DNA of 64,000 nucleotides from Bombus terrestris (GCF_910591885.1 NW_025963555.1:5270001-5334000), one strand, 5' to 3'. Shown: positions 27,374-42,220, numbered from the stretch's first letter. Made by a program: numbers and translations. The notes: a model not told the origin generated them from the sequence alone.

Positions 27374-28903
27374 TTAACCGTTATAACGTAGTAGTACATG
27401 ACGTCAAACGTCACATAGTGATACAATGTAACATTATACGTTATAATGTAGAAGTGCAAAACGTTATACGTTATAACGTAGTAGTACATAACGTCAAACG
27501 TCACATAGTGATACAATACAACGTTATACGTTATAACGTAGTAGTACATAACGTTATCCGGTATAACGTAATAGTACATATCTATATACGTCATATAGTG
27601 ATGCAATATAACGTTATACGTTATAACGTAGTAGTATATAACGTTATACGTTATAACGTAGTAGTACATAACGTTATACGTTACATCGTAGTAGCACATA
27701 ACGTCATACGTCCTATAGTGATACAATGTAACGTTATAAGTAATAACGTAGTAGTACATGACGTCAGACGTCACATAGTGATACAATGTAACATTATACG
27801 TTATAATGTCGAAGTGCAAAACGTTATACGTTATAACGTAGTAGTGCATAACGTCAAACGTCACATAGTGATAGAATATATCGTCATACGCTATAACGTA
27901 GAAGTACATAACGTTATACATTACAAAGTAGTAGTACATAACGTTATACGTTACAACGTAGTAGTACATAACGTCAAACGTCACATAGTGATACAATATA
28001 ACGTTATACGTTATAACATAGAAGTACATAAGGTTATACGTTATAAAGTAGTAGTACATAACGTTATACGTTATAACGTAGTAGTACATAACGTCATTCG
28101 TCCTATAGTGATACAATGTAACGTTATACGTTATAACGTAGTAGTATATAACGTTATACGTTGTAACGTAGTAGTATATAACGTTATACGTTGTAACGTA
28201 GTAGTACATAAAGTCAAACGTCACATAGTGATACAATATAACGTTATACGTTATAACGTAGTAGTATATAACGTTATACGTTATAACGTAGTAGTACATA
28301 ACGTCAAACGTCACATAGTGATACAGTATAACGTTATACGTTATAACGTAGAAGTACAAAACGTTATACGTTATAACGTAGTACTACTTGACGTTATACG
28401 TTACTACGTAGTAGTACATAACGTCATACGTCCTATAGTGATACAATTTAACGTTATACGTTATAACGTAGCAGTATATAACGTTATACGTTATAACGTA
28501 GTAGTACATAACGTCATACGTCCTATGGTGATACAATGTAACGTTATACGTTATAACGTAGTAGTATATAACGTTATACGTTATAGCGTAGTAGTACATA
28601 AAGTCAAACGTCACATAGTGATACAATATAACGTTATACGTTATAACGTAGTAGTATATAACGTTATACGTTATAACGTAGTAGTACATAACGTCATACG
28701 TCCTATAGTGATACAATATAACGTTATACGTTATAACGTAAAAGTGCAAAACGTTATATGTTATTACGTAGTAGTACTTAACGTTATACGTTACAACGTA
28801 GTAGTACATATCGTCATACGTCCTATAGTGATACAATGTAACGTTATACGTTATAACGTAGTAGTATATAACGTTATACGTTATAACGTAGTAGTACATA
28901 ACG

Positions 28904-29803
28904 TCATACGTCCTATGGTGATACAATGTAACGTTATACGTTATAACGTAGTAGTATATAACGTTATACGTTATAAAGTCGTAGTACATAACGTCAAACG
29001 TCACATAGTGATACAATATAACGTTATACGTTATAACGTAGAAGTACATAACGTTATACGTTACAACGTAGTAGTACATAACGTCATACGTCCTATAGTG
29101 ATACAATATAACGTTATACGTTATAGCGTAGAAGTACAAAACGTTATATGTTATTACGTAGTAGTACTTAACGTTATACGTTACAACGTAGTAGTACATA
29201 TCGTCATACGTCCTATAGTGATACAATGTAACGTTATACGTTATAACGTAGTAGTATATAACGTTATTCGTTATAACGTAGTAGTACATAACGTCATACG
29301 TCCTATGGTGATACAATGTAACGTTATACGTTATAACGTAGTAGTATATAACGTTATAATTTATAACGTCGTAGTACATGACGTCAAACGTCACATAGTG
29401 ATACAATGTAACATTATACGTTATAATGTCGAAGTGCAAAACGTTATACGTTATAACGTAGTAGTGCATAACGTCAAACGTCACATAGTGATAGAATATA
29501 ACGTTATACGTTATAACGTAGTAGTACATAACGTTATACGTCATATAGTAGTACAATTTAACGTTATACGTTATAACGTAGTAGTATATAACGTTATACG
29601 TTATAACGTAGTAGTACATAACGTCATACGTCCTATAGTGATACAATGTAACGTTATACGTTATAACGTAGTAGTACTTAGCGTTATACGTTACTGCGTA
29701 GTAGTACATAACGTTATACGTCATATAGTGGTACAATATAACGTTATACGTTATAATGTAGAAGTACAAAACGTTATACGTTATAACGTAGTAGTACATA
29801 ACG
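28904..29803. repeat. 900-bp shared block, copy e
   Basis: Fifth copy of the block, 3,233 bp from copy d. It keeps copy d's TTATAAAGTCG, TTATAATTTATAACG and TTACTGCG landmarks. TTATTCG at 29,264 replaces copy d's TTATTTG. Confidence 0.85.
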
Positions 29804-30583
29804 TTATACGTCCTATAGAGATACAGTGTAACGTTATAAGTTATAACGTAGTAGTATACAACGTTATACGTTATACCGTAGTAGTACATAACGTTATACG
29901 TTTCAACGTAGTAGTACATAACGTCATACGTCCTATAGTGATACAATGTAACGTTATACGTTATAACGCCGTAGTATATAACGTTATACGTTATAACGTA
30001 GTAGTACATAACGTCATTCGTCCTATAGTGATACAATGTAACGTTATACGTTAGAACGTAGAAGTATATAACGTTATACGTTATAACGTAGTAGTACATA
30101 ACGTCAAACGTCACATAGTGATACAATATAACGTTATACGTTATAACGTAGAAGTACATAACGTTATACGTTATAAAGTAGTAGTACATAAGGTTATACG
30201 TTACAACGTAGTAGTACATAACGTCATACGTCCAATAGTGATACAATGTAACTTTATATGTTATAGCGTAGTAGTATATAACGTTATACGTTATAACGTA
30301 GTAGTACATAACGTCATTCGTCCTATAGTGATACAATGTAACGTTATACGTTATAACGTAGAAGTATATAACGTTATACGTTATAACGTAGTAGTACATA
30401 ACGTCAAACGTCACATAGTGATACAATATAACGTTATACGTTATAACGTAGTAGTACATAACGTTATACGTTACAACGTAGTAGTACATAACGTCATACG
30501 TCCTATAGTGACACAATGTAACGTTATACGCTATAACGTCGTAGTACATAACGTTATACGTTATAACGTAGTAGTACATAACG

Positions 30584-32113
30584 TTATACGTTACAGCGTA
30601 GTAGTACATAACGTCAAACGTCACATAGTGATACAATATAACGTTATACGTTATAACGTAGTAGTACATAACGTTATACGTCATATAGTAGTACAATATA
30701 ACGTTATACGTTATAACGTAGAAGTACATAACGTTATACGTTATAAAGTAGTAGTACATAACGTTATACGTTACAACGTAGTAGTGCATAACGTCATACG
30801 TCCTATAGTGATACAATGTAACTTTATACGTTATAACGTAGTAGTACATAACGTCATACGTCACATAGTGATACAATGTATCATTATACGTTATAATGTA
30901 GAAGTGCAGAACGTTATACGTTATAACGTAGTAGTACATAACGTTATCCGGTATAACGTAATAGTACATATCTATATACGTCATATAGTGATGCAATATA
31001 ACGTTATACGTTATAACGTAGTAGTATATAACGTTATACGTTATAACGTAGTAGTACATAACGTTATACGTTACAACGTAGTAGCACATAACGTCATACG
31101 TCCTATAGTGATACAATGTAACGTTAGAAGTTATAACGTAGTAGTACATGACGTCAAACGTCACATAGTGATACAATGTAACATTATACGTTATAATGTC
31201 GAAGTGCAAAACGTTATACGTTATAACGTAGTAGTACATAACGTCAAACGTCACATAGTGATACAATATAACGTTATACGTTATAACGTAGTAGTACATA
31301 ACGTTATACGTCATATAGTAGTACAATATAACGTTATACGTTATAACGTAGTAGTACATAACGTTATCCGGTATAACGTAATAGTGCATATCTATATACG
31401 TCATATAGTGATGCAATATAACGTCATACATTATAACGTAGAAGTACATAACGTTATACATTATAAAGTAGTAGTACATAACGTTATACGTTACAACGTA
31501 GTAGTACATAACGTCAAACGTCACATAGTGATATAATATAACGTTATACGTTATAACGTAGAAGTACATAACGTTATACGTTATAAAGTAGTAGTACATA
31601 ACGTTATACGTTACAACGTAGTAGTACATAACGTCATACGTCCTATAGTGATACAATGTAACTTTATACGTTATAACGTAGTAGTATATAACGTTATACG
31701 TTATAACGTAGTAGTACATAACGTCATTCGTCCTATAATGATACAATGTAACGTTATACGTTATAACGTAGTAGTATACAACGTTATACGTTATAACGTA
31801 GTAGTAACTAACGTTATACGTTACAACGTAGTAGTACATAACGCCATACGTCCTATAGAGATACAATGTAACGTTATAAGTTATAACGTAGTAGTATACA
31901 ACGTTATACGTTATAACGTAGTAGTACATAACGTTATACGTTACAACGTAGTAGTACATAACGTCATACGTCCTATAGTGATAAAATGTAACGTTATAAG
32001 TTATAACGTAGTAGTATATAACGTTATACGTTATAACGTAGTAGTACATGACGTCAAACGTCACATAGTGATACAATGAAACATTATACATTATAATGTA
32101 GAAGTGCAAAACG
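30584..32113. repeat. 1,530-bp tandem unit, copy 1 (51 monomers)
   Basis: Aligns with 32,114 onward at 1,530 bp. Shared landmarks include the GATATAATATAACG variant (31,532 and 33,062), TCATTCGTCCTATAATG (31,724 and 33,254) and GTAACTAACG (31,804 and 33,334). Bases 31,844-31,933 (three monomers) are absent from copy 2. Confidence 0.87.
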
Positions 32114-33643
32114 TTATACGTTATAACGTAGTAGTACATAACGTCAAACGTCACATAGTGATACAATATAACGTTATACGTTATAACGTAGTAGTACATA
32201 ACGTTATACGTCATATATTAGTACAATATAACGTTATACGTTATAACGTAGAAGTACATAACGTTATACGTTATAAAGTAGTAGTACATAACGTTATACG
32301 TTACAACGTAGTAGTACATAACGTCATACGTCCTATAGTGATACAATGTAACTTTATACGTTATAACGTAGTAGTACATAACGTCATACGTCACATAGTG
32401 ATACAATGTATCATTATACGTTATAATGTAGAAGTGCAAAACGTTATACGTTATAACGTAGTAGTACATAACGTTATCCGGTATAACGTAATAGTACATA
32501 TCTATATACGTCATATAGTGATGCAATATAACGTTATACGTTATAACGTAGTAGTATATAACGTTATACGTTATAACGTAGTAGTACATAACGTTATACG
32601 TTACAACGTAGTAGCACATAACGTCATACGTCCTATAGTGATACAATGTAACGTTATAAGTTATAACGTAGTAGTACATGACGTCAAACGTCACATAGTG
32701 ATACAATGTAACATTATACGTTATAATGTCGAAGTGCAAAACGTTATACGTTATAACGTAGTAGTACATAACGTCAAACGTCACATAGTGATACAATATA
32801 ACGTTATACGTTATAACGTAGTAGTACATAACGTTATACGTCATATAGTAGTACAATATAACGTTATACGTTATAACGTAGTAGTACATAACGTTATCCG
32901 GTATAACGTAATAGTGCATATCTATATACGTCATATAGTGATGCAATATAACGTCATACATTATAACGTAGAAGTACATAACGTTATACATTATAAAGTA
33001 GTAGTACATAACGTTATACGTTACAACGTAGTAGTACATAACGTCAAACGTCACATAGTGATATAATATAACGTTATACGTTATAACGTAGAAGTACATA
33101 ACGTTATACGTTATAAAGTAGTAGTACATAACGTTATACGTTACAACGTAGTAGTACATAACGTCATACGTCCTATAGTGATACAATGTAACTTTATACG
33201 TTATAACGTAGTAGTATATAACGTTATACGTTATAACGTAGTAGTACATAACGTCATTCGTCCTATAATGATACAATGTAACGTTATACGTTATAACGTA
33301 GTAGTATACAACGTTATACGTTATAACGTAGTAGTAACTAACGTTATACGTTACAACGTAGTAGTACATAACGTTATACGTTACAACGTAGTAGTACATA
33401 ACGTGATACGTCCTATAGTGATACAATGTAACGTTATACGATATAACGTCGTAGTATATAACGTTATACGCTATAACGTAGTAGTACATGACGTCAAACG
33501 TCACATAGTGATACAATGTAACATTATACGTTATAATGTCGAAGTGCAAAACGTTATACGTTATAACGTAGTAGTACATAACGTCAAACGTCACATAGTG
33601 ATACAATATAACGTTATACGTTATAACGTAGTAGTACATAACT
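32114..33643. repeat. 1,530-bp tandem unit, copy 2
   Basis: Near-identical to copy 1 over about its first 1,260 bp. Then it lacks three monomers and becomes more diverged: TTATACGATATAACGTCG replaces TTATAAGTTATAACGTAG at 33,434. The abrupt change in similarity suggests that the right end comes from another part of the array. Confidence 0.83.
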
Positions 33644-35713
33644 TTATACGTCATATAGTAGTACAATATAACGTTATACGTTATAACGTAGTAGTACATA
33701 ACGTTATACGTCATATAGTGGTACAATATAACGTTATACGTTATAATGTAGAAGTACAAAACGTCATACGTCCTGTAGTGATACAATGTAACGTTATAAG
33801 TTATAACGTAGTAGTACTTGACGTCAAACGTCACATAGTGATACAATGTAACATTATACGTTATAATGTCGATGTGCAAAACGTTATATGTTATAGCGTA
33901 GTAGTACATAACGTCAAACGTCACATAGTGATACAATATAACGTTATACGTTATAACGTAGAAGTACATAACGTTATACGTCATATAGTAGTACAATATA
34001 ACGTTATACGTTATAACGTAGTAGTACATAACGTTATCCGGTATAACGTAATAGTGCATATCTATATACGTCATATAGTGATGCAATATAACGTCATAAG
34101 TTATAACGTAGAAGTACATAACGTTATACGTTATAAAGTAGTAGTACATAACGTTATACGTTACAACGTAGTAGTACATAACGTCATACGTCCTATAGTG
34201 ATACAATGTAACTTTATACGTTATAACGTAGTAGTACATAACGTCATACGTCCTATGGTGATACAATGTAACGTTATACGTTATAACGTAGTAGTACATA
34301 ACGTTATCCGGTATAACGTAATAGTACATATCTATATACGTCATATAGTGATGCAATATAACGTTATACGTTATAACGTAGTAGTATATAACGTTATACG
34401 TTACAACGTAGTAGTACATAACGTCATACGTCCTATAGTGATACAATGTAACGTTATAAGTTATAACGTAGTAGTATACAACGTTATACGTTATAACGTA
34501 GTAGTACATAACGTTATACGTTACAACGTAGTAGTACATAACGTCATACGTCCTATAGTGATACAATGTAACGTTATACGATATAACGTCGTAGTATATA
34601 ACGTTATACGCTATAACGTAGTAGTACATGACGTCAAACGTCACATAGAGATACAATGTAACATTATACGTTATAATGTCGAAGTGCAAAACGTTATACG
34701 TTATTACGTAGTAGTACATAACGTCAAACGTCACATAGTGATACAATATAACGTTATACGTTATAACGTAGTAGTACATAACGTTATACGTCATATAGTA
34801 GTACAATATAACGTTATACGTTATAACGTAGTAGTACATAACGTTATACGTCATATGGTGGTACAATATAACGTTATACGTTATAATGTAGAAGTACAAA
34901 ACGTTATACGTTATAACGTAGTAGTACATAACGTTATCCGGTATAACGTAATAGTACATATCTATATACGTCATATAGTGATGCAATATAACGTTATACG
35001 TAATAACGTAGTAGTATATAACGTTATACGTTATAACGCAGTGGTACATAATGTTATACGTTACAACGTAGTAGCACATAACGTCATACGTCCTGTAGTG
35101 ATACAATGTAACGTTATAAGTTATAACGTAGTAGTACATGACGTCAAACGTCACATAGTGATACAATGTAACATTATACGTTATAATGTCGAAGTGCAAA
35201 ACGTTATACGTTATAACGTAGTAGTACATAACGTCAAACGTCACATAGTGATACAATATAACGTTATACGTTATAACGTAGTAGTACATAACGTTATACG
35301 TCATATAGTAGTACAATATAACGTTATACGTTATAACGTCGTAGTATATAACGTTATACGTTATAACGTAGTAGTACATAACGTCATTCGTCCTATAGTG
35401 ATACAATGTAACGTTATACGTTATAACGTAGAAGTATATAACGTTATACGTTATAACGTAGTAGTGCATAACGTCAAACGTCACATAGTTATACAATATA
35501 ACGTTATAAGTTATAACGTAGAAGTACATAACGTTATACGTTATAAAGTAGTAGTACATAATGTTATACGTTACAACGTAGTAGTACATAACGTCATACG
35601 TCCTATAGTGATACAATGTAACTTTATACGTTATAACGTAGTAGTACATAACGTCATACGTCCTATGGTGATACAATGTAACGTTATACGTTATAACGTA
35701 GTAGTACATAACG

Positions 35714-35983
35714 TTATCCGGTATAACGTAATAGTACATATCTATATACGTCATATAGTGATGCAATATAACGTCATAAGTTATAACGTAGAAGTACATA
35801 TCGTTATACGTTATAAAGTAGTAGTACATAACGTTATACGTTACAACGTAATAGTACATAACGTCATACGTCCTATAGTGATACAATGTAACTTTATACG
35901 TTATAACGTAGTAGTACATAACGTCATACGTCCTATGGTGATACAATGTAACGTTATACGTTATAACGTAGTAGTACATAACG
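35714..35983. repeat. 270-bp E-opened HOR
   Basis: E dimers at 35,714 and 35,984 bracket seven monomers in the same order as at 4,411, 13,797 and 34,034. Local changes are GTACATATCG at 35,794 and GTAATAGTACATAACG at 35,848. Confidence 0.85.
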
Positions 35984-36133
35984 TTATCCGGTATAACGTA
36001 ATAGTACATATCTATATACGTCATATAGTGATGCAATATAACGTCATAAGTTATAACGTAGAAGTACATAACGTTATACGTTATAAAGTAGTAGTATACA
36101 ACGTTATACGTTATAACGTAGTAGTACATAACG

Positions 36134-36162
36134 TTATACGTTAAACGTAGCGGTACATAACG
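36134..36162. repeat. 29-bp TTAAACG marker, seventh copy
   Basis: The 1-bp-deleted monomer that opens U1-U5 reappears after a 13-kb gap, preceded by the same two monomers (ending GTATACAACG and GTACATAACG) and followed by the same C-A-C flank. The flank has TATAGTGATAC rather than the TATAGTTATAC of 14.3-20.7 kb. This copy also has GTAGCGGTAC. The 36,134-37,332 unit is 1,199 bp. Confidence 0.9.
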
Positions 36163-37002
36163 TCATACGTCCTATAGTGATACAATGTAACGTTATACGT
36201 TATAACGTAGTAGTATATAACGTCATACGTCCTATAGTGATACAATGTAACGTTATAAGTTATAACGTAGTAGTATACAACGTTATACGTTATAACGTAG
36301 TAGTACATAACGTTATTCGTTACAACGTAGTAGTACATAACGTCATACGTCCTATAGTGATACAATGTAACGTTATACGTTATAACGTCGTAGTATATAA
36401 CGTTATACGTTATAACGTAGTAGTACATAACGTCATTCGTCCTATAGTGATACAATGTAACGTTATACGTTATAACGTAGAAGTATATAACGTTATACGT
36501 TATAACGTAGTAGTGCATAACGTCAAACGTCACATAGTTATACAATATAACGTTATACGTTATAACGTAGAAGTACATAACGTTATACGTTATAAAGTAG
36601 TAGTACATAATGTTATACGTTACAACGTAGTAGTACATAACGTCATACGTCCAATAGTGATACAATGTAACTTTATACGTTATAACGTAGTAGTATATAA
36701 CGTTATACGTTATAACGTAGTAGTACATAACGTCATTCGTCCTATAGTGATACAATGTAACGTTATACGTTATAACGTAGAAGTATATAACGTTATACGT
36801 TATAACGTAGTAGTACATAACGTCAAACGTCACATAGTGATACAATATAACGTTATACGTTATAACGTAGTAGTACATAACGTTATACGTCATATAGTAG
36901 TACAATATAACGTTATACGTTTTAACGTAGTAGTACATAACGTCAAACGTCACATAGTGATACAATATAACGTTATACGTTATAACGTAGAAGTACATAA
37001 CG

Positions 37003-39611
37003 TTATACGTTATAAAGTAGTAGTACATAACGTTATACGTTATAACGTAGTAGTACATAACGTCATACGTCCTATGGTGATACAATGTAACGTTATACGT
37101 TATAACGTAGTAGTACATAACGTTGTCCGGTATAACGTAATAGTACATATCTATATACGTCATATAGTGATGCAATATAACGTTATACGTTATAACGTAG
37201 TAGTATATAACGTTATACGTTACAACGTAGTAGTACATAACGTCATACGTCCTATAGTGATACAATGTAACGTTATAAGTTATAACGTAGTAGTATACAA
37301 CGTTATACGTTATAACGTAGTAGTACATAACGTTATACGTTAAACGTAGTAGTATATAACGTCATACGTCCTATAGTGATACAATGTAACGTTATACGTT
37401 ATAACGTAGTAGTATATAACGTCATACGTCCTATAGTGATACAATGTAACGTTATAAGTTATAACGTAGTAGTATACAACGTTATAGGTTATAACGTAGT
37501 AGTACATAACGTTATCCGGTATAACGTAATAGTACATATCTATATACGTCATATAGTGATGCAATATAACGTTATACGTTATAACGTAGTAGTATATAAC
37601 GTTATACGTTATAACGTAGTAGTACATAACGTTATACGTTACAACGTAGTAGCCCATTACGTCATACGTCCTATAGTGATACAATGTAACGCTATAAGTT
37701 ATAACGTAGTAGTACATGACGTCAAACGTCACATAGTGATACAATGTAACATTATACGTTATAATGTCGAAGTGCAAAACGTTATACGTTATAACGTAGT
37801 AGTACATAACGTCAAACGTCACATAGTGATACCATATAACGTTATAAGTTATAACGTAGTAGTACATAACGTTATACGTCATATAGTAGTACAATATAAC
37901 GTTATACGTTATAACGTAGTAGTACATAACGTTATCCGGTATAACGTAATAGTGCATATCTATATACGTCATATAGTGATGCAATATAACGTCATACGTT
38001 ATAACGTAGAAGTACATAACGTTATACATTATAAAGTAGTAGTACATAACGTTATACGTTACAACGTAGTAGTACATAACGTCAAACGTCACATAGTGAT
38101 ATAATATAACGTTATACGTTATAACGTAGAAGTACATAACGTTATACGTTATAAAGTAGTAGTACATAACGTTATACGTTGCAACGTAGTAGTACATAAC
38201 GTCATACGTCCTATAGTGATATAATGTAACTTTATAAGTTATAACGTAGTAGTATATAACGTTATACGTTATAACGTAGTAGTACATAACGTTATACGTT
38301 ACAACGTAGTAGTACATAACGTCATACGTCCTATAGAGATACAATGTAACGTTATAAGTTATAACGTAGTAGTATACAACGTTATACGTTATAACGTAGT
38401 AGTACATAACGTTATACGTTACAACGTAGTAGTACATAACGTCATACGTCCTATAGTGATACAATGTAACGTTATAAGTTATAACGTAGTAGTATATAAT
38501 GTTATACGTTATAACGTAGTAGTACATGACGTCAAACGTCACATAGTGATACAATGTAACATTATACATTATAATGTAGAAGCGCAAAACGTTATACGTT
38601 ACAACGTAGTAGTACATAACGTCAAATGTCACATAGTGATACAATATAACGTTATACGTTATTACGTAGTAGTACATAACGTTATACGTCATATAGTGGT
38701 ACAATATAACGTTATACGTTATAATGTAGAAGTACAAAACGTTATACGTTATAACGTAGTAGTACATAACGTTATACGTCATATAGTAGTACAATATAAC
38801 GTTAACCGTTATAACGTAGTAGTACATAACGTCAAACGTCACATAGTGATACAATATAACGTTATACGTTATAACGTAGTAGTACATAACGTTATTCGTT
38901 ACAACGTAGTAGTACATAACGTCATACGTCCTATAGTGATACAATGTAACGTTATATGATATAACGTCGTAGTATATAACGTTATACGCTATAACGTAGT
39001 AGTACATGACGTCAAACGTCACATAGTGATACAATGTAACATTATACGTTATAATGACGAAGTGCAAAACGTTATACGTTATAACGTAGTAGTACATAAC
39101 GTCAAACGTCACATAGTGATACAATATAACGTTATACGTTATAACGTAGTAGTACATAACGTTATACGTCATATAGTAGTACAATATAACGTTACCCGTT
39201 ATAACGTAGTAGTACATAATGTCAAACGTCACATAGTGATACAATATAACGTTATACGTTATAACGTAGAAGTACATAACGTTATACGTTATAAAGTAGT
39301 AGTACATAATGTTATACGTTACAACGTAGTAGTACATAACGTCATACGTCCTATAGTGATACAATGTAACTTTATACGTTATAACGTAGTAGTATATAAC
39401 GTTATACGTTATAACGTAGTAGTACATAACGTCATTCGTCCTATAGTGATACAATGTGACGTTATACGTTATAACGTAGAAGTATATAACGTTATACGTT
39501 ATAAAGTAGTAGTACATAATGTTATACGTTATAACGTAGTAGTACATAACGTCAAACGTCACATAGTGATACAATATAACGTTATACGTTATAACGTAGT
39601 AGTACATAACG
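37003..39611. repeat. 2,609-bp tandem duplication, copy 1
   Basis: Aligns with 39,612-42,220 at a constant offset of 2,609 bp (87 monomers minus 1 bp). It contains the eighth TTAAACG marker at 37,333-37,361. Unusual variants shared by both copies are TTATAGGTTATA (37,482), GTAGCCCATTACG (37,650), GTCAAATGTC (38,622) and AATGTGACG (39,454). I found only single-base differences, for example TTATAACG against TTATAGCG at 37,489/40,098. Confidence 0.93.
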
Positions 39612-42220
39612 TTATACGTTATAAAGTAGTAGTACATAACGTTATACGTTATAACGTAGTAGTACATAACGTCATACGTCCTATGGTGATACAATGTAAC
39701 GTTATACGTTATAACGTAGTAGTACATAACGTTATCCGGTATAACGTAATAGTACATATCTATATACGTCATATAGTGATGCAATATAACGTTATACGTT
39801 ATAACGTAGTAGTATATAACGTTATACGTTACAACGTAGTAGTACATAACGTCATACGTCCTATAGTGATACAATGTAACGTTATAAGTTATAACGTAGT
39901 AGTATACAACGTTATACGTTATAACGTAGTAGTACATAACGTTATACGTTAAACGTAGTAGTATATAACGTCATACGTCCTATAGTGATACAATGTAACG
40001 TTATACGTTATAACGTAGTAGTATATAACGTCATACGTCCTATAGTGATACAATGTAACGTTATAAGTTATAACGTAGTAGTATACAACGTTATAGGTTA
40101 TAGCGTAGTAGTACATAACGTTATCCGGTATAACGTAATAGTACATATCTATATACGTCATATAGTGATGCAATATAACGTTATACGTTATAACGTAGTA
40201 GTATATAACGTTATACGTTATAACGTAGTAGTACATAACGTTATACGTTACAACGTAGTAGCCCATTACGTCATACGTCCTATAGTGATACAATGTAACG
40301 CTATAAGTTATAACGTAGTAGTACATGACGTCAAACGTCACATAGTGATACAATGTAACATTATACGTTATAATGTCGAAGTGCAAAACGTTATACGTTA
40401 TAACGTAGTAGTACATAACGTCAAACGTCACATAGTGATACCATATAACGTTATAAGTTATAACGTAGTAGTACATAACGTTATACGTCATATAGTAGTA
40501 CAATATAACGTTATACGTTATAACGTAGTAGTACATAACGTTATCCGGTATAACGTAATAGTGCATATCTATATACGTCATATAGTGATGCAATATAACG
40601 TCATACGTTATAACGTAGAAGTACATAACGTTATACATTATAAAGTAGTAGTACATAACGTTATACGTTACAACGTAGTAGTACATAACGTCAAACGTCA
40701 CATAGTGATATAATATAACGTTATACGTTATAACGTAGAAGTACATAACGTTATACGTTATAAAGTAGTAGTACATAACGTTATACGTTGCAACGTAGTA
40801 GTACATAACGTCATACGTCCTATAGTGATATAATGTAACTTTATAAGTTATAACGTAGTAGTATATAACGTTATACGTTATAACGTAGTAGTACATAACG
40901 TTATACGTTACAACGTAGTAGTACATAACGTCATACGTCCTATAGAGATACAATGTAACGTTATAAGTTATAACGTAGTAGTATACAACGTTATACGTTA
41001 TAACGTAGTAGTACATAACGTTATACGTTACAACGTAGTAGTACATAACGTCATACGTCCTATAGTGATACAATGTAACGTTATAAGTTATAACGTAGTA
41101 GTATATAATGTTATACGTTATAACGTAGTAGTACATGACGTCAAACGTCACATAGTGATACAATGTAACATTATACATTATAATGTAGAAGCGCAAAACG
41201 TTATACGTTACAACGTAGTAGTACATAACGTCAAATGTCACATAGTGATACAATATAACGTTATACGTTATTACGTAGTAGTACATAACGTTATACGTCA
41301 TATAGTGGTACAATATAACGTTATACGTTATAATGTAGAAGTACAAAACGTTATACGTTATAACGTAGTAGTACATAACGTTATACGTCATATAGTAGTA
41401 CAATATAACGTTAACCGTTATAACGTAGTAGTACATAACGTCAAACGTCACATAGTGATACAATATAACGTTATACGTTATAACGTAGTAGTACATAACG
41501 TTATTCGTTACAACGTAGTAGTACATAACGTCATACGTCCTATAGTGATACAATGTAACGTTATATGATATAACGTCGTAGTATATAACGTTATACGCTA
41601 TAACGTAGTAGTACATGACGTCAAACGTCACATAGTGATACAATGTAACATTATACGTTATAATGACGAAGTGCAAAACGTTATACGTTATAACGTAGTA
41701 GTACATAACGTCAAACGTCACATAGTGATACAATATAACGTTATACGTTATAACGTAGTAGTACATAACGTTATACGTCATATAGTAGTACAATATAACG
41801 TTACCCGTTATAACGTAGTAGTACATAATGTCAAACGTCACATAGTGATACAATATAACGTTATACGTTATAACGTAGAAGTACATAACGTTATACGTTA
41901 TAAAGTAGTAGTACATAATGTTATACGTTACAACGTAGTAGTACATAACGTCATACGTCCTATAGTGATACAATGTAACTTTATACGTTATAACGTAGTA
42001 GTATATAACGTTATACGTTATAACGTAGTAGTACATAACGTCATTCGTCCTATAGTGATACAATGTGACGTTATACGTTATAACGTAGAAGTATATAACG
42101 TTATACGTTATAAAGTAGTAGTACATAATGTTATACGTTATAACGTAGTAGTACATAACGTCAAACGTCACATAGTGATACAATTTAACGTTATACGTTA
42201 TAACGTAGTAGTACATAACG
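39612..42220. repeat. 2,609-bp tandem duplication, copy 2
   Basis: Second copy, with the ninth marker at 39,942-39,970 and the TGA-bearing monomer at 41,561 (partner 38,952). The right end is where the array leaves this register of variants at 42,221, with TCATACGTCCTATGG in place of a TTATAAAGTAG monomer. The near-perfect match implies a recent duplication or an assembly duplication. Confidence 0.92.

Larger units (their letters stand above)
27291..30433. repeat. Tandem duplication, copy 2, with three deletions
   Basis: Copy of 23,901-27,290. It lacks 7 bp in the monomer at 27,351, lacks 150 bp (five monomers) at the junction 27,893/27,894, and lacks the last three monomers. The offset is 3,390 bp at first, then 3,383, then 3,233. 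Otherwise differences are few, for example TTACATCG near 27,684 and TATACCG near 29,874. Confidence 0.86.
33644..37002. repeat. Mixed array with E-opened 270-bp HORs
   Basis: The array is dense in E dimers (34,034, 34,304, 34,934, 35,714, 35,984). Nine-monomer units opened by E run at 34,034-34,303 and 35,714-35,983. Single changes such as TCCTGTAG (33,764 and 35,084) recur in pairs and point to further internal duplications that I did not resolve. No gene or insertion is visible. Confidence 0.8.
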
